Position numbers and translations under genes: made by a program
Source: Segetibacter sp.
GTDB lineage: Bacteria > Bacteroidota > Bacteroidia > Chitinophagales > Chitinophagaceae
Direction: 5' to 3'
DNA length: 5,611 bases
NCBI GenBank assembly: GCA_030146445.1
Contig: JASLBT010000427.1
Span: 1-5,611, forward strand
Notes under the pieces: model-generated
Database searches by the model: none
Told to the model about the DNA's origin: nothing
What the model saw: only the letters and a program-made list of their open reading frames with translations
In this document: in pieces, positions 1-5,611 of the stretch
Layout: every line of letters begins with the position of its first letter
Position numbering within the stretch: position 1 is the stretch's first letter

Positions 1-1967
1 AGGCCGGGGCCGTATTGGCTGAGCTTGTGTGGCAAAGTCGGTTGTATGTTGTAGTCTACGGCCTCCTTTTCCTGGTGTTTAAATTTGATCCCACAGCTGG
101 CAGATACTTCCACCAACAACGGTGAACGCTTTTGTTCGCCCGACGAGCCGGGCGACTGGATCCCGGCGGCTTGATCAACCTGCACTGTCTGGTCAACAGC
201 CATTGCCGGCAGCAAAACAGATGCGCCGCCTGGCCAGGTAACACGAAGCGAATCAATTTTCGTAGTTGCGCCAAGTCCAAAATGTGCTTTCGCGTCAACC
301 GTCGAGAGGTAACCGCGGCAAGGCTGGTGCTCGTAAAGCTGTAGCTTGCCATCGTAGTAGAGCCGGGCAACAGCACCGATTGCGCTAACATTGTTGTTCC
401 CACCTTTTATTACCAGCGACAGGTAGTGAGCGGATTTTTGGGCAGGAGCGATGAGCGTATTCTCATAAACAAAGGCGCTTTCGTTGATGTTGTTTACCAC
501 CACATCCAGGTCGCCATCGTTATCGAAATCGGCATATGCAGCACCATTTGAAAAGGAAGGCTTGCTCAATCCCCATTCTTTCGTGCTGTTAGAGAAAGTA
601 AAACCACCTGCATTTTTAAAAGCGTAGTTTGATATTTTCACTACAGGTAGTGCAGATACCATTTTAAGGGATGTGTTGACCTTACCCGCAGCCTGGCCGT
701 TATCGAACGAAATATAATCAAGGTCGGTGACATCCCTCGGCAATCCGTTGGTGATAATGATATCCCGGTACCCGTCGTTGTCGAAATCTGCAACGAGCGG
801 ATCCCAGCTCCAGTCTGTCTGATAGATACCAGCCATGTAGCCGACTTCCTGGAACTTAGGATGGCCTTCAGGTGTCGGGCCGCTGTTAAGCTGCAGCACA
901 TTGCGTACGTACTGGTGCTGGTAACCAAATTTTTTGCTGTTGAAATAATTGTAATATTCATTCCCGATCAGCATGCCTTTTTTCCGAAGATTACTTTCGG
1001 GTAACATGTCGAGCGCAATTACGTCGACCAATCCATCATTGTTGATGTCGGCGATGTCGGTTCCCATGGTAAACCAGCTCGTGTGTTTGAAATACGCGGT
1101 GATGCGGTCGGTAAAGGTTCCATCCCGGTTATTGATGTACAGGATGTCGTTTGCGTTGAAGTCATTGCTCACGTAAATGTCGGGCCAGCCGTCAGCATTG
1201 ATATCAGATATGGATGCAGCATGGCCCCAGCCCTCCATCAGGATGCCGGCTTCCCGGGACACATTGGTGAATGTTTGGTCGCCGTTGTTGCGGTACAGCC
1301 TGTCGGTGTTCATGGCACTGCCATCAGCTACCTTGGGCCTAAACTTAATAGAAGTCTTCGGGTCGTCTAAAGTGTTTGTCACCAGGTACATATCGAGGTC
1401 GCCGTCGCGATCGTAATCAAAGAAAACACCCTGGGTGCTATAACCATCGTCGGCTAAACCATAACTGGCTGCCATATCCTTAAAAACGGGAATTCCCTGC
1501 TTGTTAAGACCCTGGTTGATGTACAAAAGGTTTTTTCTTTTGGTCTTTTCCTTTCTGAAGGTGGCACATACATACATATCCAGCCAACCGTCGGCATTGA
1601 TATCGACGACAGAAACACCTGTGCACCAGCGTCCTTCACCGGTAACACCCGCGGCTGATGTAATGTCGCGAAACCTGAGTGCCCCCTGGTTAAGGTAAAG
1701 CTTGTTGGAGACCATATTCCCCGAAAAGTACATGTCGGTGAGCCCATCGTTGTTGAAATCACCAACCCCGACACCACCGCCGTTGTAGATATAGGCTTCG
1801 CTGAGGATATTTAGGCTGTCCGTTTCAGTGATGGTGTTCTTAAAAGTGACCGCCGTCAGCGATGGAGGAAGCAACTTAAATAAGGTATTTTTTTGCGCGT
1901 TGCTCTGTATCGGAAACAGTGAACTACACACAACTACTAAGATGAAAATTATCGAATGGCGAAGCAT
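1..1967 (-). CDS. Exported FG-GAP/VCBS repeat protein with ASPIC/UnbV domain (C-terminus off window)
   Basis: The frame is open from the ATG at 1967 to the left edge: 655 codons, no stop. Residues 1-24 look like a Sec signal peptide (MLRHS, hydrophobic core, likely cleavage after SNA), so the protein is probably periplasmic, surface-attached or secreted. Seven calcium-loop-like DxDxDG/DxNxDG motifs start near residues 70, 122, 184, 255, 307, 394 and 480 (for example DFNNDGLTD, DYDRDGDLD), as in beta-propeller FG-GAP/VCBS repeats. Residues about 519-581 match an ASPIC/UnbV domain, with GYLSTVD, AHFGLG and the ending VTWPGG. A new repeat half seems to begin after residue 615 (FKHQEKEAVDYN, then LPHKLSQYGPG), so the whole protein is likely near 1000 residues or more. 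Such proteins are common in Bacteroidota and are thought to act in binding or adhesion; the ligand is unknown. In-frame ATGs at 2003 and 2009 are alternative starts, but 1967 gives the cleaner signal peptide. It is divergent from the haloperoxidase-like gene. Confidence 0.9.
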   Translation of the reverse strand, partial: MLRHSIIFILVVVCSSLFPIQSNAQKNTLFKLLPPSLTAVTFKNTITETDSLNILSEAYIYNGGGVGVGDFNNDGLTDMYFSGNMVSNKLYLNQGALRFRDITSAAGVTGEGRWCTGVSVVDINADGWLDMYVCATFRKEKTKRKNLLYINQGLNKQGIPVFKDMAASYGLADDGYSTQGVFFDYDRDGDLDMYLVTNTLDDPKTSIKFRPKVADGSAMNTDRLYRNNGDQTFTNVSREAGILMEGWGHAASISDINADGWPDIYVSNDFNANDILYINNRDGTFTDRITAYFKHTSWFTMGTDIADINNDGLVDVIALDMLPESNLRKKGMLIGNEYYNYFNSKKFGYQHQYVRNVLQLNSGPTPEGHPKFQEVGYMAGIYQTDWSWDPLVADFDNDGYRDIIITNGLPRDVTDLDYISFDNGQAAGKVNTSLKMVSALPVVKISNYAFKNAGGFTFSNSTKEWGLSKPSFSNGAAYADFDNDGDLDVVVNNINESAFVYENTLIAPAQKSAHYLSLVIKGGNNNVSAIGAVARLYYDGKLQLYEHQPCRGYLSTVDAKAHFGLGATTKIDSLRVTWPGGASVLLPAMAVDQTVQVDQAAGIQSPGSSGEQKRSPLLVEVSASCGIKFKHQEKEAVDYNIQPTLPHKLSQYGPG

Positions 1968-2033
1968 AATTGAAAATATCAATTTTCCGTAAAATTCCAG
2001 CATTTTCATAATTGTAACTGGTGCCGAATAAGC

Positions 2034-2065
2034 TTTGGCTCAAATGACCGAAAGTTTTACATTTG
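2034..2065 (+). promoter_or_regulatory. Bacteroidota-type promoter of the haloperoxidase-like gene
   Basis: TTTG at 2034-2037 is followed after exactly 20 bp by TACATTTG at 2058-2065. This fits the Bacteroidota primary sigma consensus (TTTG at -33, TAnnTTTG at -7). Transcription would begin near 2072, leaving a leader of about 35 nt before the ATG at 2107. The -33 box lies only 25 bp from the farthest possible start (2009) of the divergent gene, so the two promoter regions are close together. No equally good promoter was found for the minus-strand gene. Confidence 0.6.
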
Positions 2066-2072
2066 GGTAATC

Positions 2073-2091
2073 GGCAAAGCATTGCTTTGCC
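2073..2091 (+). promoter_or_regulatory. Perfect hairpin in the leader of the haloperoxidase-like gene
   Basis: GGCAAAGC (2073-2080) and GCTTTGCC (2084-2091) are perfect inverted 8-bp arms around the triloop ATT. The dyad starts about one base after the predicted transcription start and ends 15 bp before the ATG. It could be a 5' mRNA stem-loop, an operator over +1, or a piece of a dispersed repeat; the sequence does not decide. No T-run follows, so an intrinsic terminator is unlikely. Confidence 0.55.
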
Positions 2092-2106
2092 CCGCCCGAT
2101 TGTGCC

Positions 2107-3459
2107 ATGAAAACGATACGCCTTCTCGCTGTACTATTCCTGCTGGTTACCACACCGGCATTTGCTGTAAAGGATTGGAGACAAACCACTGAAAATTCAC
2201 GCTTTATACACCGCGCGATCAAACACGTCACCGACGTTATCGTGCACGATATTTATTCTCCGCCAGTGGCCAGTCGAACTTATGCATATGCAACCATTGC
2301 GGGTTATGAAGCCGCTTTGCCAGCCAATCCCGAATTTGCGAGCCTTGCGGGGCAACTCACCGGGTTGAACCCTTTACCTAAGTTAACCTGTAAAAAGTCG
2401 GAATACAGTGCCAGCCTTGCCTCGGTGTGCGCAATTGTACAGGTTGCAAAAACGATGATCATATCCGAAGAACAGCTTACCAGTTCTTATCAGAAGTTGT
2501 TAAAGGAATTTGAACAATCCGGTATGCCCAAAGAGGTTTTCAAAAACTCTGTCGATTACGGTAAAACCGTTTCGGACCATATCCTTGCATGGGCCTCTAA
2601 AGACAACTATAAACAAAGCCGCTCACTTCCCCGCTACTCCATCAATGAAGAACCTGACACATGGAAGCCCACCCCACCTGCTTATATTAAAGCGGTAGAA
2701 CCACATTGGAGCCAAATCCGTCCGTTTATCATCGACTCGGCGCAACAGTTTACCCCACCACCTCCAACCCGGTTTTCTACAGATACAACGGCCCTGTTTT
2801 ACCGGGAAGCTTCGGCGGTGTACAAGGCTGGATTGACTTTGTCGACTACCGAGCAAGAGATTGCAGATTTCTGGGATTGCAATCCTTTTAAGATGAACGT
2901 AAGAGGACATGTGCTGTTTGCAACAAAAAAAATCTCACCCGGTGGCCACTGGATCAATATTACGGCACTTTGTTGCAAAAAGGTGGAAGCAGGCATCGCT
3001 CAATCGCTGGAGGCATATGCCTCGGTGGCGGTGGCGATAGCCGACGGGTTTATCAGTTGCTGGGACGAAAAATACCGCAGTAATGTGATCCGTCCGGAAA
3101 CCTATATCAACCAGTATATCGATCCAAACTGGGTACCACTACTGCAAACCCCACCCTTTCCAGAATACACCAGCGGCCACAGCGTAATTTCAACTGCGGC
3201 GGCAATTGTGCTTAATCGATTGTTTGGCAATGAGTTCAGTTTTACCGACTCTTCGGAAGTAGAATTTGGGTTACCGCCCAGGAAATTTAAATCCTTTAGA
3301 GAGGCGGCTGCCGAAGCAGCCATCAGCCGGTTCTATGGTGGCATTCATTATATGCCTTCAATTGAAAACGGCATAAAAGAAGGCGAGCAGGTAGGAACTT
3401 TTATCAGTCGTAAACTTAATACCAGGAGAGAACGCACAGCGCTTTTAGATGTTGATTAG
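2107..3459 (+). CDS. Exported vanadium-dependent haloperoxidase-like PAP2 superfamily protein
   Basis: Complete 450-residue protein ending in two adjacent in-frame TAG codons. Residues 1-20 form a Sec signal peptide (MKTIRLL, hydrophobic core, cleavage after AFA), so it acts in the periplasm or outside. The PAP2/haloperoxidase pocket is complete: K322-x6-R329-P330, then S356-G357-H358 in PEYTSGHS, then S407-R408-x5-H414 in SRFYGGIHY. In family terms these residues hold vanadate, with H358 as the acid-base histidine and H414 the vanadium ligand. F351, seven residues before H358, matches the phenylalanine of the fungal chloroperoxidase, where red-algal bromoperoxidases have histidine; this alone does not set halide choice. 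Six cysteines (95, 108, 258, 289, 290, 318) could form disulfides. Length is usual for single-domain bacterial haloperoxidases. The likely reaction is halide oxidation with hydrogen peroxide. A related acid phosphatase is the alternative, because both share this pocket. A good promoter lies at 2034-2065. Confidence 0.9.
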   Translation: MKTIRLLAVLFLLVTTPAFAVKDWRQTTENSRFIHRAIKHVTDVIVHDIYSPPVASRTYAYATIAGYEAALPANPEFASLAGQLTGLNPLPKLTCKKSEYSASLASVCAIVQVAKTMIISEEQLTSSYQKLLKEFEQSGMPKEVFKNSVDYGKTVSDHILAWASKDNYKQSRSLPRYSINEEPDTWKPTPPAYIKAVEPHWSQIRPFIIDSAQQFTPPPPTRFSTDTTALFYREASAVYKAGLTLSTTEQEIADFWDCNPFKMNVRGHVLFATKKISPGGHWINITALCCKKVEAGIAQSLEAYASVAVAIADGFISCWDEKYRSNVIRPETYINQYIDPNWVPLLQTPPFPEYTSGHSVISTAAAIVLNRLFGNEFSFTDSSEVEFGLPPRKFKSFREAAAEAAISRFYGGIHYMPSIENGIKEGEQVGTFISRKLNTRRERTALLDVD

Positions 3460-3584
3460 TAGCTCCTTCCTCCACAGCACGAACTTTCCCTGAAGCCTAT
3501 TTTCAGCTGCAGCGCCAGTGAACTTAAGCACGTTCCGGCTTGGGAGAAACCGATCGTACTGGCCCGATCAATTTGTAAAACAAT

Positions 3585-3605
3585 GAGTTGGTAATCAATT
3601 TTTTT
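3585..3605 (+). terminator. Weak candidate terminator after the haloperoxidase-like gene
   Basis: GAGTTG (3585-3590) can pair with CAATTT (3596-3601) across a 5-nt loop, using two G-U pairs, and the T-run 3599-3605 follows and overlaps the stem. It lies about 125 bp after the stop codon. The stem is weak, and I found no stronger intrinsic terminator in the spacer. Confidence 0.2.
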
Positions 3606-3639
3606 ATGGACCCAGCTCCCGGATTTCTATTTGACATGG

Positions 3640-3657
3640 TTGCCCGCCCGCTGCGCC
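3640..3657. repeat. Degenerate half copy of the GC-rich REP-like motif
   Basis: TTGCCCGCCCGCTGCGCC here matches TTGCCTGCCCGGCTGCGCC at 3728-3746, with one substitution and one inserted base. The second half of the module (TCGGACGGG then TCGCA) is missing, so this appears to be a truncated copy. A more diverged relative is at 2087-2106, just before the haloperoxidase start codon. Confidence 0.5.
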
Positions 3658-3661
3658 CCTA

Positions 3662-3866
3662 CCGTGTACACACATCTTTTTTGATCGATTTTTTGGGTAC
3701 CAGCATCGGTTTTCTATGGCATCATCGTTGCCTGCCCGGCTGCGCCAGTCGGACGGGCGTCGCAAGCACTTTATCGGCAAAGCAGTTAGCATCTTCAGTC
3801 TTCAACTCAGAGCTACTGTCAGTTCTCAGGGCGATTTACTTTTAAAGTGTATTTGTGTGTACACGG
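3662..3866. mobile_element. Possible small MITE-like element with 13-bp terminal inverted repeats
   Basis: CCGTGTACACACA (3662-3674) is repeated exactly in inverted orientation as TGTGTGTACACGG (3854-3866), enclosing 205 bp without a recognisable protein. One GC-rich hairpin module (3728-3764) lies inside and another (3869-3903) lies just outside the right end. No convincing target-site duplication is visible: the flanks read CCTA on the left and CCTG on the right. Each repeat contains the palindrome GTGTACAC, so two protein-binding sites are an alternative reading. No transposase is present, so any mobility would have to be supplied in trans. Confidence 0.3.
3728..3764. repeat. GC-rich REP-like hairpin module, copy 1
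   Basis: The order is TTGCC, TGCCCGG, a 9-nt middle, TCGGACGGG, CG, TCGCAA. GCCCG (3734-3738) can pair with CGGGC (3754-3758), and TTGC at the left edge can pair with GCAA at the right edge, giving an imperfect stem-loop. The same order of blocks appears in copy 2 at 3869-3903. Confidence 0.5.
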
Positions 3867-3868
3867 CC

Positions 3869-3903
3869 TGCCCGGATGAACCGGTTCGGACGGGGGAGTC
3901 GCA
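3869..3903. repeat. GC-rich REP-like hairpin module, copy 2
   Basis: TGCCCGG, a 10-nt middle, TCGGACGGG, GGAG, TCGCA: the same block order as copy 1, about 135 bp away. The centre is the perfect palindrome GAACCGGTTC (3878-3887), flanked by a 3x3 mismatch and then CCCG/CGGG, so a hairpin centred at 3882/3883 is well supported. The middle sequence differs from copy 1, as expected of diverged family members. Confidence 0.5.
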
Positions 3904-3941
3904 CTCTTGTGCCGCGGTAAATGTTACTCGCTGGCTTTTAG

Positions 3942-4235
3942 CCCTGGCGCAGAAACCTGGAAATTAAAGGGCGAACGAAAACCCGTGATATAAATAAATC
4001 TTCTTTTTTTGAAGCGCTGCTACTAAGGGTCAGACGCTTCTACGTTGATAAATATTTAAAGGGTAATCAGACCCCGACCACTTCCGAAGCACAGGCTGAA
4101 GCTGCGCACCGCCTTGCCGATGAACTGAGCGTAGCAAGGATGTCTCCACAAAGTACCGTGGCTGGTTACCAAAAGAACATCAGGCTGGCAACAAGATTCG
4201 TTAGTTGCATCTTAGCTTATTTGAGTGCTTCATAA
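3942..4235 (+). pseudogene. Start-less open frame, possible remnant of a lost gene
   Basis: This plus-strand frame is open for 97 codons to a TAA at 4233-4235 and overlaps the end of the convergent GH2 gene by 19 bp. It has no ATG, GTG or TTG before the ATG at 4140, which leaves only 31 residues (MSPQSTVAGYQ onward), and the preceding in-frame TAG is at 3939-3941. The composition is protein-like, with basic and helical stretches such as RVRRFYVDKYLKG and SEAQAEAAHRLADEL. I do not recognise a family. It could be the 3' end of a gene whose front was lost when the neighbouring repeats arose, or simply a chance open frame. No function can be given. Confidence 0.2.
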
Positions 4236-5611
4236 ATTTCCAATTCAATAATGCTCAAAGTGCCCTTCGCATTTTTGTCGTCCCTTGCCACTCCATCATC
4301 CAGCTTTTTGCCTGACACTTCCACGCCAACATTTTCCCCCTGGGCTTTTGAAGCGTCTGCCAATTGTATTCTCACCTTTTTACCGCGTTGAGGTTGGCAC
4401 TGTATGGTATAGTAACCAAGACTCGGTTTAGTTGACCCTTTAAATGCTTCCTTGCCGTCTACTGTGATAACCAGCGGGTAAACACGCGACCGAAAGTTGT
4501 TTAGCTTTAAGCATATTTCGCTTATCGTTGCTTCTCTTTCCAGTTCATACTCGACCCATGCCGTGGAAAGTTTTCCATCGTTAACCCAATCACTCAGTTC
4601 ATTATCGTCGTAGCTCATTAAAGCAGTATCTGCATTTGCACCCGCTGTTGCCCTGATGATATTGACCGGAGTACGTGTTACGTTGAAAGATGGGGTTGAC
4701 GGCGTTGGACCCCTGTCGAGACGTGAAGGCAAACCGGCCGACGGCAGTACTTTAGTTAACCCGTTGGTCACGACAAAAGGTTTGGTACTCAAAACAATCG
4801 AGGCTCCCTTTAATCCTTCGGCAGCTGCTGTGACGGTTATAACGCCCGGGGTTGTGGTTGAACGGACCAGGAACCTGTTGACACCATTTTCGACCGGAAA
4901 GGTTTTGGCAAGCACATAGTTACCGGCACCCATAGCCATTCCGCCTCTCCACACGGCCGGGCCGGTTAAATGATAATTGATCATGTTTAAAGCCGTGGGG
5001 CAACGGTTGCCGTTAGCATCTATAACTTCAACTTCCACCAAAGCAAGATCATGACCATCGGCAACAAATGTAGTTGGGCGTTTGATGCTGGTTAAACGAA
5101 GCGCGACCGGTGCACCAACAGTATTGATACGGGCCGTGCTTTGCTGTTTGCCTTGACCATCGTATCCTACCGCACTAATGTTACCCGCTTTGTATCGTAT
5201 GCTTTTGAAAGTAAACAGGAAGCCATCACTTTTCACACCATAACCTTGCGACTGACCATTGACTTTTAATTCAACCTTGTCGGCAGTTGAAATAACAAAG
5301 ATATCTTTCCTGACACCTTCATCATAGTTCCAATGACCAATGATGTGGGTACGCTGCTTTTCAGGACTAACCCAGCCGTCCCACATTACTTTGTGAGCAT
5401 AATAATTCTGTTTTTTTATCCGTAATGCATCTACTTCACCGCTTCGCCGGTAGTTTTCTTCTCCGCGATGATGCGTATTGGTCTCGGACCATATGATGTT
5501 AACACCACCACTGCTAACCCGTTTGCCTGTGCCGGGTCTTTCGTTCCAAAACTCAAACCAGCGCTTTACATCTTCAACGGCATGGCTTTCCATGTTCCGG
5601 TTATAGCTTGA
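4217..5611 (-). CDS. Glycoside hydrolase family 2 (beta-galactosidase-like), C-terminal part
   Basis: The frame is open at the right edge and ends with TAA at 4217-4219, giving 464 visible residues. The in-frame ATG at 5593 is internal, because codons for SSYNRN precede it without a stop. Residue numbers below count from that Met. Residues 1-75 (EDVKRWFEFWNERPGTG, SSGGVNIIWSETNTHHRGEEN) look like the end of the GH2 barrel region. Residues about 80-160 (HIIGHWNY, KVELKVNGQS, AVGYDGQGK) resemble the DUF4982 Ig-like domain, and 161-272 (ALVEVEVIDANGNRCPT, TGPAVWRGG) the Ig-like C-terminal GH2 domain. Residues 312-456 (DDNELSDWVNDGKLSTAWVE, then KLNNFRSR) look like a discoidin-type galactose-binding domain. 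Such enzymes remove terminal beta-linked sugars from plant or algal glycans, usually after export. Both catalytic glutamates probably lie outside the window, so activity and exact substrate cannot be judged. It converges on the haloperoxidase-like gene. Confidence 0.88.
   Translation of the reverse strand, partial: SSYNRNMESHAVEDVKRWFEFWNERPGTGKRVSSGGVNIIWSETNTHHRGEENYRRSGEVDALRIKKQNYYAHKVMWDGWVSPEKQRTHIIGHWNYDEGVRKDIFVISTADKVELKVNGQSQGYGVKSDGFLFTFKSIRYKAGNISAVGYDGQGKQQSTARINTVGAPVALRLTSIKRPTTFVADGHDLALVEVEVIDANGNRCPTALNMINYHLTGPAVWRGGMAMGAGNYVLAKTFPVENGVNRFLVRSTTTPGVITVTAAAEGLKGASIVLSTKPFVVTNGLTKVLPSAGLPSRLDRGPTPSTPSFNVTRTPVNIIRATAGANADTALMSYDDNELSDWVNDGKLSTAWVEYELEREATISEICLKLNNFRSRVYPLVITVDGKEAFKGSTKPSLGYYTIQCQPQRGKKVRIQLADASKAQGENVGVEVSGKKLDDGVARDDKNAKGTLSIIELEIYEALK

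Larger units (their letters stand above)
3460..4216. other. 757-bp intergenic region between convergent genes, rich in repeats
   Basis: This spacer separates the ends of the haloperoxidase-like gene and the GH2 gene. It holds GC-rich REP-like modules (about 3640-3903), a pair of 13-bp inverted repeats 205 bp from end to end, a weak candidate terminator and a start-less open frame at its right end. Small hairpins are also visible: GATCG/CGATC at 3552-3569, ACTTT/AAAGT at 3838-3848, GAAGCG/CGCTTC at 4011-4040 and GGGT/ACCC at 4061-4074. Short ATG-initiated frames here run through the repeats and do not resemble any family I recognise. I see no tRNA or rRNA. Positions 3460-3550 show nothing I can name. 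Confidence 0.7.

Noticed and set aside
641..961. 106-codon minus-strand frame inside the UnbV gene, with similar frames at 56-403 and 1454-1777
   Set aside because: These are in another frame from the continuous 655-codon frame, which carries all the FG-GAP and UnbV motifs. Checking the phase at both ends shows no frameshift.
3588..3845. 85-codon plus-strand open frame in the spacer (MVINFFMDPAPG...)
   Set aside because: It runs through the GC-rich module and the inverted repeat, has no recognisable domain or promoter, and overlaps other equally open frames (3716-3967 plus, 3604-3792 minus). It is best explained as repeat-derived chance coding potential.
3640..3903. Repeated modules considered as a CRISPR array
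   Set aside because: Only two full copies with unequal spacing, variable middles inside the repeats, and no cas genes nearby.
4011..4040. GAAGCG/CGCTTC stem with an 18-nt loop, considered as a terminator or tRNA part
   Set aside because: The loop is long, no T-run follows on either strand, and there is no tRNA-like cloverleaf or conserved T-loop sequence.
4656..4919. 87-codon plus-strand frame opposite the GH2 gene
   Set aside because: It is antisense to a well-conserved coding region with clear GH2 C-terminal domains; no independent support.
4217..5593. Treating the ATG at 5593 as the true start of a 458-residue protein
   Set aside because: The frame is open upstream to the window edge, and the first visible residues resemble the middle of a GH2 enzyme rather than an N-terminus or signal peptide.

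Overview
The window looks like a chromosomal stretch from a member of the Bacteroidota, probably of the Sphingobacteriales/Cytophagales kind. The reasons are the gene families present (an FG-GAP/UnbV secreted protein, a bacterial vanadium-haloperoxidase-type PAP2 protein, a large GH2 beta-galactosidase-like enzyme), the absence of Shine-Dalgarno sequences before the visible starts, and a good match to the Bacteroidota promoter (TTTG, 20 bp, TAnnTTTG). The genus is not proven by anything I can see.

Layout: positions 1-1967 (minus) hold the N-terminal 655 residues of an exported FG-GAP/VCBS repeat protein with an ASPIC/UnbV domain. The frame is open to the left edge, so the gene continues outside. 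Positions 1968-2106 are a divergent intergenic region with a promoter facing right and a perfect 8-bp hairpin at the predicted transcription start. Positions 2107-3459 (plus) encode a complete 450-residue exported vanadium-dependent haloperoxidase-like protein with all vanadate-pocket motifs intact. Positions 3460-4216 are a long spacer without a convincing intact gene. It carries GC-rich REP-like hairpin modules, a 205-bp segment bounded by 13-bp inverted repeats, and a start-less open frame that may be a gene remnant. Positions 4217-5611 (minus) are the C-terminal 464 residues of a GH2 glycosidase that continues off the right edge.

How the genes may work together: the UnbV protein and the haloperoxidase are divergently arranged around one short control region and both carry export signals. 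This suggests, without proving, a shared envelope or extracellular function. The GH2 enzyme converges on the haloperoxidase across the repeat-rich spacer, so it is probably a separate transcription unit, likely part of a polysaccharide-use locus lying to the right. The most unusual parts are the repeat-rich spacer, whose motifs reappear in the haloperoxidase leader, and the haloperoxidase/UnbV pairing.
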